Assembly: GCA_001657295.1 (NCBI GenBank)
Contig: LYSW01000019.1
Coordinates: 1 to 63,508, forward strand
Direction of reading: 5' to 3'
Origin: Oceanicaulis sp. BBD 1991-10
GTDB lineage: Bacteria; Pseudomonadota; Alphaproteobacteria; Caulobacterales; Maricaulaceae
DNA: 63,508 nucleotides
The position numbers and the translations under genes were made by a program. The notes under the pieces are model-generated. The model was given only the letters and a program-made list of their open reading frames with translations. It made no database searches and had not been told where the DNA came from. Of this stretch, positions 40,608 to 49,945 are shown piece after piece. Within the stretch, counting starts at the first letter, position 1. Every line of letters begins with the position of its first letter.

Positions 40608-42728
40608 TCAGCGGTCCAGCGGCCGGGTCCAGATTCGCGACCGGCGCACATCGTTTGAGCTTCGCATCGCGCGGAGCGCGCCTTCGCGGACTTCAAACTG
40701 CAATCCGCCCTCTGACGCGCGAAAATCATCATCGAGCAGCAAGGCGCGACACCGTCGCCGTCGCCAGGGGCTCGCCTCGCCGTCGAAGATCACCAGGTCG
40801 ACCCGCGCGCAATCTTCCGCCAACGCTTCCGGGCTCGTCGTGATGGCGATCGAAAGCCCGCCGTCGATTTCGCCGACGCAGCCCGCCCCATCACAGCGAA
40901 GCGGCGCCGGCGGCAGCGCGCTGCGTCCCTGCCCGGCGCGCTGCATGAAGACGCCGGCATCAAATCGGGACCGTCGCGCGCTGGTGGTTTGAAACACGCC
41001 GGACTGCTCGAATCTGGCGATCACGACCCCGTCCTCGGTCACCATGAGATCCGGCGTCGATTGCAGCGCCCAGACGCCAAGCGCGGCGATGCAGGCGACA
41101 GCTCCGCCGAGTCGGATCAGACCCAGACCGATAGTGAGCGCCGCGAACCCCGCTCCATAGAGCGCGATGACCAGCCCGTCGGCAGCCAGTATGGATACGC
41201 CCGCGCCGTCCCTCTCGCTGGTGAAATGGGCTATGCCAAGGACCAGACGGAGGCCTAGATCCATGACCTGCAGGGGCAGGCTCTCCAACCCCAGTGGAGC
41301 GAGCGCCAGGGCGATGATGCCGGCCGGCATCACCCAGAAGGTGAAAATCGGCATCGCCGCCAGATTGGCGAACAGGCCGTAGGCGGCCATGCGTTGGAAA
41401 TGGAATCCCGCGAAGGCGCCGGTCGCCGCGCCCGCGACGAGGCTGGTGGTCGACAAGCCTGCAAAGGCGTGAAACGCCCGCCCTGCAAGACCGGGCCGTG
41501 AGCCGTTTGAAATCCTGATGCGTCCCCAAGCCTCATACACCGCGATCAATGCGGCGACGGCGGCGAAGCTCATCTGAAATCCCGGTTCCACAACGCTTTC
41601 AGGCTTCAATACGAGCACCGTCAGCGCGGCGATCGCCAATGCCCGCAGCGAAAGCGCTCGGCGGTCCAGCATGACGCCGATCAACACAACCGCCGCCATG
41701 ACCCATGCGCGTTGAGTCGGGATCGCGGCGCCGGATAAAATCAGATAGGCGGTCGCGGCGAGGAGCGCGACGGCGGCGGCCGGCCGCCGCGGATCGTGAG
41801 CGCGCGCAACGGGCTCGATCGCGTCGAGCGCGTAACGCACCGCGAAATAAACGCCGCCGGCGAACAGCGCCATGTGGAGGCCTGAAATCGCGAGGATATG
41901 TCCGAGCCCGGACACCCGTAGCGCCTCGGCGTCTGCTTCGTCGACGCCGGATCTATCACCCGTCAAGAGCGCCGCCGCCACCCCGCCCGTGCGCGGCCCC
42001 GCCTGGGCTCGTATTCTCTCGGCCAGGCGCCAGCGCAGCTTCGCCAATCCCCGCTCGAGCCCGGCGCCCATGGGCTGATCGGACGCGGTCAGCGGCGTCA
42101 CCGCAAACCCGGTCAGAGCGATCTGGTCGAACCAGGCGGCGCGCGCCGGATCATATCCTCCTGGCGCAGCCGGTCCGGGTGGGCGCGAGAGAACCGCTCT
42201 CAACGACACCGCATCGCCGGGCGTGAATGCGCCCGCAGCCGCACGGACCCTTATGCGCTTCGGGACCGCCGCCAAATCATTGTTGAATGCGACGACGCGC
42301 AGGCGCAGGCGCGGGCGCGGACCGCTGCGCTCCACAGCTTCAATCCACCCGTGCAGGCTCACAGCCCGGTCGCCGGTGTCGATGATCGGCGGCGCGGCGG
42401 AATAGGTCCGGTGCTGCGCCAAGAAAAATCCCAAGCAAAGCACGGCCGCAAGGGCGCACGCGTAGAGCCCGACAGCCCGGGCCCGGACCGCCAAGGCCAA
42501 GACGGCCAGAGCTGCTCCGGCGCATAACAGCGTGTAGCCCGCCGCCGGTGCGGGCTCGAAGGGCGGAACGAAGTAGAGGGCGGCGCCGACGCCAAGCGCA
42601 ACCGGAGCCCAGAGAATCAAACGCGATGGGTCGGGCGGCGCGGGTCTGATCGGAGCGCCGAGCACGGCGTCCGCCAAGCGTCTCGGAAACGCCGCCTCCC
42701 GCCTTGGGGGAATTTCTGTCGCTTGCAC
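40608..42728 (-). CDS. comEC: ComEC/Rec2-family DNA-uptake channel protein
   Basis: A 706-residue inner-membrane protein. The N-terminal region (two to three spans and an OB-like DUF4131 region, VSLHGWIEAVERSGPRPRLR) precedes the competence domain with SGLGHILAISGLHMALFAGG and SGAAIPTQRAWVMAAVV. ComEC carries single-stranded DNA across the membrane in transformation. The last 130 residues are soluble and do not show the HxHxDH pattern of the metallo-beta-lactamase-like domain found in Bacillus ComEC. Translation starts at GTG 42728. It diverges from gltX with 98 bp between. Confidence 0.9.
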   Translation of the reverse strand: MQATEIPPRREAAFPRRLADAVLGAPIRPAPPDPSRLILWAPVALGVGAALYFVPPFEPAPAAGYTLLCAGAALAVLALAVRARAVGLYACALAAVLCLGFFLAQHRTYSAAPPIIDTGDRAVSLHGWIEAVERSGPRPRLRLRVVAFNNDLAAVPKRIRVRAAAGAFTPGDAVSLRAVLSRPPGPAAPGGYDPARAAWFDQIALTGFAVTPLTASDQPMGAGLERGLAKLRWRLAERIRAQAGPRTGGVAAALLTGDRSGVDEADAEALRVSGLGHILAISGLHMALFAGGVYFAVRYALDAIEPVARAHDPRRPAAAVALLAATAYLILSGAAIPTQRAWVMAAVVLIGVMLDRRALSLRALAIAALTVLVLKPESVVEPGFQMSFAAVAALIAVYEAWGRIRISNGSRPGLAGRAFHAFAGLSTTSLVAGAATGAFAGFHFQRMAAYGLFANLAAMPIFTFWVMPAGIIALALAPLGLESLPLQVMDLGLRLVLGIAHFTSERDGAGVSILAADGLVIALYGAGFAALTIGLGLIRLGGAVACIAALGVWALQSTPDLMVTEDGVVIARFEQSGVFQTTSARRSRFDAGVFMQRAGQGRSALPPAPLRCDGAGCVGEIDGGLSIAITTSPEALAEDCARVDLVIFDGEASPWRRRRCRALLLDDDFRASEGGLQFEVREGALRAMRSSNDVRRSRIWTRPLDR

Positions 42729-42768
42729 ACCCTTATTGTGCCGACAATCGCATCGTAAGGCTATTACT

Positions 42769-42778
42769 TGTCCGGACA
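42769..42778. promoter_or_regulatory. 10-bp perfect palindrome between comEC and gltX
   Basis: TGTCCGGACA is fully self-complementary and lies in the 98-bp divergent promoter region, about 50 bp before the gltX GTG. It is short, so a regulatory role is only possible. Confidence 0.25.
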
Positions 42779-42826
42779 GGCGTGCTAAGCAGACCCCCCA
42801 TATCGCAGCGCAACATCATTTCGCAC

Positions 42827-44227
42827 GTGCACAGACCCACTTCAGTCGTCACCCGCTTCGCACCCTCGCCGACCGGATTTCTACATATCGGCGGCGCACG
42901 GACGGCTCTGTTCAACGCGCTGTTCGCCAAGCGCCATGGCGGCGTCTTCAGACTGCGCATCGAGGACACCGACCGCGCCCGCTCCAGCGATGAGGCCGTG
43001 GCGGCCATTCTTGAAGGCTTGTCGTGGCTTGGCGTCGCATGGGATGGCGAACCCGTGTCTCAGTTCGCGCGCGCTGCGCGTCATCGCGAGGTCGTGGACG
43101 CGCTGCTCAGCGCCGGAGCCGCATTTCGCTGCTATCTCACGCCGGCGGAAACCGAGGCGCTCCGCGATGAGGCCTTTAAGGAAGGCCGCGCCCTGCGCTC
43201 TCCCTGGCGAGACCGCGCGCCGGCCGAGGCGCCTTCAGGCGCGTCCCACACCATCCGTTTCAGGGCCCCGGACAGCGATGTCGTGATTGATGACGCCGTT
43301 CAGGGCCAAGTCCGCTGGGCGTCGAAGGAGTTTGACGACCTGATCCTGCTGCGGGCGGACGGTGCGCCGACCTATAATCTCGCCGTCGTGGTCGATGATC
43401 ACGACATGGGCGTGACCCATGTCATCCGAGGCGACGATCATCTGGTGAACGCCGCGCGTCAGACGCAGATCTATCAGGCGCTTGGCTGGCCTGCGCCCAA
43501 TTTCGCCCATATTCCGCTCATCCATGGTCCGGACGGAAAAAAGCTCTCGAAGCGGCATGGCGCGCTGGGCGTCGAAGCCTATCGGGAGATGGGCTATCTC
43601 GCCTCCGGGCTCAGGAATTATCTCCTTCGCCTTGGCTGGTCTCACGGTGACAAGGAGCTATTCACCGACGAAGAGATGGCGGCGCTGTTCGACCTGGAGG
43701 GCTTGGGCAAAGCGCCAGCGCGGCTCGATTTCGACAAGATGGCCCATGTCAACGCCTGGCATATGCGCCAGGAAAGCGCCGGGCGCCTGACTGAATTGGT
43801 CTTGGAGCGATTAAGCCATCGCAATGACCTGCGCCTTGATGATAAGGCGAAAGTCTGGGTTCACGCGGCGATGGACGTGTTGAAAGAACGTGGCTCGACA
43901 CTCGCCGATCTTGAGGATCAAGTCTATTTTTTGCTCCGCGGCCGACCGTTCGAGCTGACGGGCAAAGTGGCCAAGGCGCTCAAGGGCGACGCCCCCGACC
44001 GTCTGGCGCGATTGCGCGGCGTTCTGGCGGCGCTTGAGCACTGGGACGAGACGGCGCTGGGCACGGCGCTGCAGAGCTTCGCTGAAGCCGAAGGCGTCGG
44101 CTTCGGCAAAATCGGGCAGCCGCTTCGCGCGGCGCTGACTGGCGGCGCACCTGCGCCCGACATGAGTTTCGTGCTCGCGATTCTGGGACGCGACGAAGTC
44201 CTGGCGCGGCTGGATGATGTGATCTGA
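42827..44227 (+). CDS. gltX: Glutamyl-tRNA synthetase
   Basis: A 466-residue class I aminoacyl-tRNA synthetase. The HIGH motif is in PSPTGFLHIGGARTALFNAL, IEDTDRARS follows, and the KMSKS equivalent is GKKLSKRHGALGV. The C-terminal helical anticodon-binding part is complete. No ATG lies near the conserved start, so GTG 42827 (before HRPTSVVTRFAPSP) is used; no strong ribosome-binding site is seen. Alphaproteobacteria often have two copies, with discriminating and non-discriminating roles; gatB at 7-8.5 kb shows that the transamidation route exists. gltA follows after 59 bp. Confidence 0.95.
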   Translation: MHRPTSVVTRFAPSPTGFLHIGGARTALFNALFAKRHGGVFRLRIEDTDRARSSDEAVAAILEGLSWLGVAWDGEPVSQFARAARHREVVDALLSAGAAFRCYLTPAETEALRDEAFKEGRALRSPWRDRAPAEAPSGASHTIRFRAPDSDVVIDDAVQGQVRWASKEFDDLILLRADGAPTYNLAVVVDDHDMGVTHVIRGDDHLVNAARQTQIYQALGWPAPNFAHIPLIHGPDGKKLSKRHGALGVEAYREMGYLASGLRNYLLRLGWSHGDKELFTDEEMAALFDLEGLGKAPARLDFDKMAHVNAWHMRQESAGRLTELVLERLSHRNDLRLDDKAKVWVHAAMDVLKERGSTLADLEDQVYFLLRGRPFELTGKVAKALKGDAPDRLARLRGVLAALEHWDETALGTALQSFAEAEGVGFGKIGQPLRAALTGGAPAPDMSFVLAILGRDEVLARLDDVI

Positions 44228-44243
44228 TCGGCGCCAGCCGATC
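44226..44243 (+). terminator. Hairpin immediately after the gltX stop
   Basis: GATCGGC and GCCGATC form a perfect 7-bp stem with a GCCA loop, beginning inside the TGA stop of gltX. There is no U run, so it may be a weak terminator or a 3' stabilising structure ahead of gltA. Confidence 0.35.
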
Positions 44244-44286
44244 ATCGGGCCAGCTCTCGGTCCGGGGTAACAAGGGGTAGAAACAG

Positions 44287-45591
44287 ATGCAAAACAAGGT
44301 GACGCCGAAGGGCTCAGCCCAACTCACCGTCAATGGCCAGACCCACGAGTTGCCGGTCTATGCCGGTTCAGTCGGGCCGGATGTGATCGATATCCGCACG
44401 CTCTACAAAGACACCGGGATGTTCACCTTCGATCCTGGATTCACGTCGACGGCGAGCTGTGAAAGTCAGATCACCTATATCGACGGCGACAAGGGCACCC
44501 TGCTCTATCGCGGATACCCGATCGACCAGCTGGCCGACAATGCGAGCTTCATCGAGGTGGCCTATCTCCTGCTCAACGGCGAGCTGCCGAATGAGAAGGA
44601 GCTGCATGACTTCGACTGGACCATCCGCCGGCACACCATGCTGCACGATCAGTTCGAGCAGTTCTTCCGCGGTTTCCGCCGCGACGCGCACCCCATGGCG
44701 ATCATGGTGGGCAGCGTCGGCGCGCTGTCCGCCTTCTATCACGACTCAACGGACGTCAATGACCTGAAGGCCCGCGAGATCAGCGCCCATCGCATGATCG
44801 CGAAGATGCCGACCATCGCCGGCCGGGCGTATAAATACTCCGTCGGGCAGCCCTTCGTTTATCCGCGCAATGAATTGGACTATGCGTCCAACTTCCTGCG
44901 CATGTGCTTTGCGGTTCCGGCGGAAGGCTATCAGGTCTCGCCCACGCTCGCGCGGGCGATGGACAAGATCTTCATCTTGCACGCCGATCATGAACAGAAT
45001 GCGTCGACTTCGACGGTGCGGCTGGCCGGATCCTCCGGCGCCAATCCCTTCGCCTGCATCGCATCGGGCATCGCCTCGCTCTGGGGACCGGCCCATGGCG
45101 GCGCCAATGAAGCGGCGCTCAACATGCTCGCCGAAATCGGATCGGTCGATCGCATTCCTGAATATATCAGGAAAGCGAAAGACAAATCCGACCCCTTCCG
45201 CCTGATGGGGTTTGGCCATCGCGTCTACAAGAATTACGACCCGCGCGCCAAGGTCATGCGCGAGACCTGCCACGCCGTGCTCGACGAACTTGGGGTCCAT
45301 GACGACCCCTTGCTCGCGGTCGCCCTGGAGCTCGAAAAGATCGCGCTGGAAGACGAGTATTTCGTTGAGAAGAAGCTCTATCCGAATATCGACTTCTATT
45401 CGGGCATCACGCTGAAGGCGATGGGCTTCCCGACCGAGATGTTCACCGTGCTATTCGCAGTGGCGCGCACCGTCGGCTGGATCGCCCAGTGGGCGGAAAT
45501 GATCGAAGACCCGAGCCAGAAGATCGGCCGCCCGCGGCAGGCCTTCACCGGGTCGCCCCACCGCGATTTCATCGCGATCAACAAGCGCTAG
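44287..45591 (+). CDS. gltA: Citrate synthase
   Basis: A 434-residue type II citrate synthase, which condenses acetyl-CoA with oxaloacetate. Catalytic residues are His in [15 protein letters not shown], His in [15 protein letters not shown] and Asp in [15 protein letters not shown]. The N-terminal domain ([18 protein letters not shown]) is the Gram-negative allosteric type. AAGGGG lies 10 nt before the ATG. It ends at a strong bidirectional terminator shared with lpxB. Confidence 0.97.
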   Translation: MQNKVTPKGSAQLTVNGQTHELPVYAGSVGPDVIDIRTLYKDTGMFTFDPGFTSTASCESQITYIDGDKGTLLYRGYPIDQLADNASFIEVAYLLLNGELPNEKELHDFDWTIRRHTMLHDQFEQFFRGFRRDAHPMAIMVGSVGALSAFYHDSTDVNDLKAREISAHRMIAKMPTIAGRAYKYSVGQPFVYPRNELDYASNFLRMCFAVPAEGYQVSPTLARAMDKIFILHADHEQNASTSTVRLAGSSGANPFACIASGIASLWGPAHGGANEAALNMLAEIGSVDRIPEYIRKAKDKSDPFRLMGFGHRVYKNYDPRAKVMRETCHAVLDELGVHDDPLLAVALELEKIALEDEYFVEKKLYPNIDFYSGITLKAMGFPTEMFTVLFAVARTVGWIAQWAEMIEDPSQKIGRPRQAFTGSPHRDFIAINKR

Positions 45592-45607
45592 AAGGCCGAG
45601 CAAAACG

Positions 45608-45637
45608 GGCCGGCGCGGCGATCAGCCTGCGCCGGCC
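45608..45637. terminator. Bidirectional terminator between gltA and lpxB
   Basis: GGCCGGCGC and GCGCCGGCC are perfect 9-bp arms around a 12-nt loop. On the plus strand TTCTT follows; on the minus strand CGTTTT follows. The right arm lies within the last codons of lpxB, so the C-terminal residues of LpxB (AGAG) are encoded by half of the terminator. Confidence 0.7.
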
Positions 45638-46809
45638 TTCTTGCGCTCATCGACGATTTCGAGAACGGCCTGCGCCGCCGCCTGGCTCGGCGACGCCGCT
45701 TCGCCCGCCATCTGGGTCGAGACCGCCTGCAGTCGGCGGCTGAGATCGGCGCGCCGGTCCGGATCATCAAGAAGCGCCCCGGCGGTTTCGGCGAGAGCAT
45801 CGCCGTTGCAACGCAGCTGGACGAGTTCCGGGATCAGTTCTTCGCCGGCGGCGATATTGGTCAGAGAGATGAATTTCGCCTTCATCAGGAAGAGGCGGAC
45901 GACCGCATAATAGAGCCAGCCGAGCTTGTAGGCGGCGATCGTGGGAACACCGGCCCGGGCGAGTTCAACGGTGACGGTTCCCGAGCAGGCGATTGCAAGG
46001 TCCGCCGCGGCGAACGCGTCTGCGCGCGCGTCGGCCGAGACGATGTGGACGCCTTCCAGCGCCGGCGCCGACTCGATGCGTTCACGCGCCTCAGCCTCGA
46101 TTGCGGGACTGAGCGCGGTGAGGACTTCAAGGTCCGGGCGTGCGGCCTTTAATCGCCGTATCGCATCAGAAAAGGGTGCAAAAAGCCGCGACAGCTCCGA
46201 GCGGCGGCTCCCGAACAGCACCAGCAGGACCGGCGCATGCTCTGAAATGCCCAGCTGTTCTCGCAAGGCCGGACCATCACCAGACAAATCACGGTCCAGA
46301 ACCGGATTGCCGACAAACCGCACCGGCATGCCAAACGGCTCGAAAAACGGCGCGTCGAAAGGATGGATGGCCAAGAGGTGGGTGAAGTGCTCGGCGGCGA
46401 TTTTCGCGCGGCCGCGCCGTGCGGCGAACACCTGCGGCGCGACATATTTGATCCGAGGAACATCCGGCAGCTGGTCCTCCAGCTTCCACGCGGTCCTGAG
46501 CATGAAGCCCCAGCTGTCGATCAAGACGATCGCGTCGGCGCCGAACGCTTTCGCCGCTTGCGCCGTCTCTTCGGCGCGTTGATGGACCAGATTGACGATC
46601 TTCAAACCGTCGAACACCCCAAAGACGCTCAAATCGGAGATGTCGAAGGGTGAATGCGCGCCGCGCCGCTCCATTTCCACCCCGCCGACACCGGCGATCT
46701 CGACGGTTGGATTCAGCGTGCGCAGCGCATCGATCAGATCGCCCGCCAGGGCGTCTCCAGACGGCTCTGCGGCGACGATGAAGACGCGTATGGGCCGGGG
46801 GTCAGCCAT
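45622..46809 (-). CDS. lpxB: Lipid-A-disaccharide synthase
   Basis: A 395-residue glycosyltransferase (GT19) that joins lipid X to UDP-2,3-diacylglucosamine. Typical segments are FIVAAEPSGDALAGDLIDAL, VGGVEMERRG, LIDSWGFMLRTAW, YVAPQVFAARRGRA, LFGSRRSELSRLF and CSGTVTVELARAGVPTI. It is the last gene of the lipid A block, overlapping lpxI by 8 bases. Confidence 0.96.
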   Translation of the reverse strand: MADPRPIRVFIVAAEPSGDALAGDLIDALRTLNPTVEIAGVGGVEMERRGAHSPFDISDLSVFGVFDGLKIVNLVHQRAEETAQAAKAFGADAIVLIDSWGFMLRTAWKLEDQLPDVPRIKYVAPQVFAARRGRAKIAAEHFTHLLAIHPFDAPFFEPFGMPVRFVGNPVLDRDLSGDGPALREQLGISEHAPVLLVLFGSRRSELSRLFAPFSDAIRRLKAARPDLEVLTALSPAIEAEARERIESAPALEGVHIVSADARADAFAAADLAIACSGTVTVELARAGVPTIAAYKLGWLYYAVVRLFLMKAKFISLTNIAAGEELIPELVQLRCNGDALAETAGALLDDPDRRADLSRRLQAVSTQMAGEAASPSQAAAQAVLEIVDERKKAGAG

Positions 46810-47656
46810 CGCCGCTCAGCTCGGATTCCGGGACGATCCAAAGAAAGACACCGAGATCGTCGGCGGTCTGGGCCACCGCCTCACGTCCGAGGATCAGCGC
46901 GCCCCCCGCCGGCGCGACGATTCCGGCAAGCCCGGCGTCGGCCGCGCCCTGAATTGTGGAAACGCCAATGACGGGCAGATCGACGCGGCGCTCCTGGCCG
47001 GGCTTGGGGCGTTTCGCCAGCACGCCGGTGCGCCGCGCGCCGCCGCCGCGAAGCTCGATTGGAAGCGAGGACACGCGCTGAAGCATCGCATCGGTTCCTT
47101 CCTGGGCCTCAACCGCCAAAACCAGTCCACGGGCGACGACCGCGCCCTGGCCGATATCCGCCGACCCAATCAGGTCAGCGATCGCCAGCGCCTTCAAGGC
47201 ATCGTTTCGAGCTTCGTCCTCAAGGGCGCCGCTTCCGATCAATCCTGCGCTCGCGACGAGCCCGGCGGCGATTTCGTCAACGCCGACCACGCGATAGCCT
47301 TCGTCTTCAAACAGGCTTACGAGCGCGCGCAACAGGGCGTCATCGCCCTGCGCCGCCGCCGCGACCGCTTTGGGCAGAAAGGCGACGCCGCGCAAGTCCG
47401 GCTTCAATTTCGAAAAATCAGGGCGCTTGACGATCCCGGCGAAACACACGGCGTCGCAATCATTGGCCTTGAGCAGCTTCAAGGCCCGTCCGGGCTGCGC
47501 GATGCCGCATATTTGCGGGTTCGAGTAGCGATCGGGATCGGCGAAACCATCCAGGGCGATGACGCAGCCTAAACGGCCTTCGCCTTCAGCGGCTTCTGCG
47601 ACATGAACCGGAAGGTCTCCCCCGCCAGCGATCAGTCCCAGACGCGTCCAGGACAT
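46802..47656 (-). CDS. lpxI: UDP-2,3-diacylglucosamine pyrophosphatase LpxI
   Basis: A 284-residue LpxI-type hydrolase producing lipid X, the alphaproteobacterial replacement for LpxH. It starts MSWTRLGLIAGGGDLPVHVA, with the N-terminal domain through FAGIVKRPDFSKLKPDLRG. The C-terminal DUF1009 part has DIGQGAVVARGLVLAVEAQE and VSTIQGAADAGLAGIV. The start at 47656 lies one base after the lpxA stop. The position between lpxA and lpxB confirms the pathway order. Confidence 0.93.
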   Translation of the reverse strand: MSWTRLGLIAGGGDLPVHVAEAAEGEGRLGCVIALDGFADPDRYSNPQICGIAQPGRALKLLKANDCDAVCFAGIVKRPDFSKLKPDLRGVAFLPKAVAAAAQGDDALLRALVSLFEDEGYRVVGVDEIAAGLVASAGLIGSGALEDEARNDALKALAIADLIGSADIGQGAVVARGLVLAVEAQEGTDAMLQRVSSLPIELRGGGARRTGVLAKRPKPGQERRVDLPVIGVSTIQGAADAGLAGIVAPAGGALILGREAVAQTADDLGVFLWIVPESELSGDG

Positions 47657-47657
47657 C

Positions 47658-48455
47658 TCAGCGATGATCCGGGAAGCAGAGCGGGCGACGGGCGGCGGGT
47701 TCTCGAATGAATTCAATCACCGACATGACTTCCGGCCGCGTTTCGAACAACCGCGCCGCATCTTCGACGCGCTCGTCGAACGAACCCTCCTCAGCGAAGA
47801 TGAGGCGGTAGGCGGCCCGCAAGTCATGAATCGCATCACGGGAGAATTTCCGCCGCCGAAGCCCGACAAGATTCAGGCCGGCGAGATAGCCGTGATTGTC
47901 GGCCATCCCAAATGGAATGAGGTCCCCGACAACTGCGGCGCCGCCGCCGACGAAAGCGTGACTTCCGATTCGGCATTGTTGATGAAGCGCCGACAAGCCG
48001 CCCATGATCACGTAATCGCCGACCACGGACTCCCCGCCAAGCGTCGCATTATTCGCGAACACGACATGATCGCCGACCGCGCAATCGTGGGCGATGTGAG
48101 ACGCCACCATGAAGAAGCCGCCCGACCCGACCGTCGTCCGGCCGCGCGCGAACGCCGTTCCCGCGTGCATGGTCACATGCTCGCGGATGACGTTGCGGTC
48201 TCCGATCTGCAGCGAGACGTCGTCCCCGTCTTTGTGTTTGAAATCCTGAGCGGCGCCGCCGAGCGCCGCAAAGGGATGGATCGTGCAGTCCGCGCCGATG
48301 TCAGTTCGGCCCGACACCGTGACATGCGAGATCAGCTCGGTGCGATCCCCGATCCTGGACCGCCCCCCCACAACGCAGAACGGGCCGATCTTCACATCAT
48401 CTCCTAAAACCGCGCCGCTCTCGACGATCGCGGTGGGATGAACGGATTGCGTCAC
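47658..48455 (-). CDS. lpxA: UDP-N-acetylglucosamine acyltransferase
   Basis: A 265-residue left-handed beta-helix trimer that adds the first 3-hydroxyacyl chain in lipid A synthesis. Hexapeptide repeats run through the first 190 residues. The catalytic His is in ASHIAHDCAVGDHV, and the C-terminal helical part has NLVGLRRRKFSRDAI. It starts at GTG 48455, one base after the fabZ stop, with AAGAGG 9 nt upstream; this gives the usual LpxA length. Confidence 0.95.
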   Translation of the reverse strand: MTQSVHPTAIVESGAVLGDDVKIGPFCVVGGRSRIGDRTELISHVTVSGRTDIGADCTIHPFAALGGAAQDFKHKDGDDVSLQIGDRNVIREHVTMHAGTAFARGRTTVGSGGFFMVASHIAHDCAVGDHVVFANNATLGGESVVGDYVIMGGLSALHQQCRIGSHAFVGGGAAVVGDLIPFGMADNHGYLAGLNLVGLRRRKFSRDAIHDLRAAYRLIFAEEGSFDERVEDAARLFETRPEVMSVIEFIREPAARRPLCFPDHR

Positions 48456-48456
48456 G

Positions 48457-48918
48457 TCACTCAGCCTCTTTGGGGGCGGATGTCGCCGAAAAGCTGGCGT
48501 CCGCCACTTTGGCGCCGCCGACATAGGCTTCGCCTTCGAACTTAAAGATGCCCCGGCTCTGTTTGACGATGGAGACCGGCATTTCAAGCACATCGCCCGG
48601 TCGCACGGGTTTGCGGAAGCGAGCTTTGTCCACACCAATGAAATAAATCACCGTCTTTGAAATGTCGGCGTTCAGGGTCTTCGACATCAAAAGCGCGCCG
48701 GTCTGGGCCAGCGCTTCGATGATCAGGACGCCGGGCATGACCGGGTTCTCGGGGAAATGCCCGGTGAAATGCGGCTCGCTGGCGGCGACGCATTTTACGC
48801 CCATGATCGATTGCCCTTCCCGATAGTCCGTGGCTCGGTCCACCATCAAGAACGGAAATCGATGGGGCAGCCGCCTTAAGACCTCATCCGGTCCGATGCT
48901 CGCTCCGACCTCGCTCAT
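48457..48918 (-). CDS. fabZ: 3-hydroxyacyl-ACP dehydratase FabZ
   Basis: A 153-residue hot-dog-fold dehydratase of fatty-acid synthesis. The catalytic His is in HFTGHFPENPVMPGVL and the Glu in LIIEALAQTG. PHRFPFLMVDR is the family opening. Start at ATG 48918: AAGGA is 6 nt upstream and the ATG overlaps the lpxD stop (TGATG); ATG 48921 is the alternative. Its place between lpxD and lpxA is the standard arrangement, as both pathways compete for 3-hydroxyacyl-ACP. Confidence 0.95.
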   Translation of the reverse strand: MSEVGASIGPDEVLRRLPHRFPFLMVDRATDYREGQSIMGVKCVAASEPHFTGHFPENPVMPGVLIIEALAQTGALLMSKTLNADISKTVIYFIGVDKARFRKPVRPGDVLEMPVSIVKQSRGIFKFEGEAYVGGAKVADASFSATSAPKEAE

Positions 48919-49934
48919 CATGAATCCTTTTTGCGGCCGGACGCCTTGCCGTGAACTTGGCGTCGAATCCAGGCGGTTTCTCGCATGAAGCTTCGGATAG
49001 GCTGGGCCGGAGACCCCGCCCACATCTCTTCCGCCGGCACGTCACGCATCACCGCGGCATCTGCAGCAAGACGCGCGCCGGCCCCGATCGATAAATGATC
49101 GGCGACGCCGACCCGGCCGCCGAACTGGGCGCCGGGACCGATCTTCACGCTGCCGGATATTCCAGCGAATGCGGCCATGATGACCGAAGCCCCGACGTCG
49201 ACATTATGCGCAATATGACAGTGATTATCGATCCGCGCATTGGTGCGGAGAATGGTGTCTGCAAGCATGCCTCGATCGATCGTGCAAAGCGCGCCGACGA
49301 CCACGTCATCCTCAATGACGACCCGTCCGAAATGCGGAAGGCTCACGAGGCCTTCGGCCCCCGGCGTCAAGCCGAAACCGGCTTCACCAATCACCGCGCC
49401 TGAATAGATCTCACACCCCGAGCCGATCAACGCGCATTGGATCACAGCACGCGAGCCGATGCGGGTGTCCGCGCCGATTTCGACGCCTGGACCGATAACC
49501 GCTCCAGCCTCGATCTGACAATTAGACCCGATCTTTACGCCCTGGCCCAAAATCACGCCAGGCCCGATCCGGGCCGTCGGCGCGATGTCACGGCTTGGCG
49601 CGCCGGCGCCTTCGTCGTGCGGCCTCAGCCGATAAAGGCTTGCGCCGATCGCGGCGAACGCCGCCTTCGGGTCCGGATGGATGATGCCGGCCGCAAGGCC
49701 CTGAGCGTTGTCCAGGATATCCGGATCCGCTGAAATCACGACCGCGCCGGCGGCGCTTGAGGGCGGCGCTCCGCTCGTGAGAAAGAACGCGTCCCCTGCA
49801 CCCGCGAGCGCAGGCTCAGCCAGCTCGCTGATCTGAGTGCTCGGATCACCGACGCATGCAGCGCCGGCCAACGCCGCAAGGTCAGACGCCGTCTGGGGAC
49901 CGAGCCCTTCAAAAAACCGCCGATCGGCCCCCAC
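48918..49934 (-). CDS. lpxD: UDP-3-O-(3-hydroxyacyl)glucosamine N-acyltransferase
   Basis: A 338-residue N-acyltransferase for the second acylation of lipid A. The N-terminal LpxD domain is followed by hexapeptide repeats (IGPGVILGQGVKIGSNCQIE) and the catalytic His in IDNHCHIAHNVDVG. It starts at GTG 49934 with AGGA 9 nt upstream; no nearby ATG fits. The gap to the Skp-like gene is 11 bp. Confidence 0.95.
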   Translation of the reverse strand: MGADRRFFEGLGPQTASDLAALAGAACVGDPSTQISELAEPALAGAGDAFFLTSGAPPSSAAGAVVISADPDILDNAQGLAAGIIHPDPKAAFAAIGASLYRLRPHDEGAGAPSRDIAPTARIGPGVILGQGVKIGSNCQIEAGAVIGPGVEIGADTRIGSRAVIQCALIGSGCEIYSGAVIGEAGFGLTPGAEGLVSLPHFGRVVIEDDVVVGALCTIDRGMLADTILRTNARIDNHCHIAHNVDVGASVIMAAFAGISGSVKIGPGAQFGGRVGVADHLSIGAGARLAADAAVMRDVPAEEMWAGSPAQPIRSFMRETAWIRRQVHGKASGRKKDS

Positions 49935-49945
49935 CTGCCGGATTC

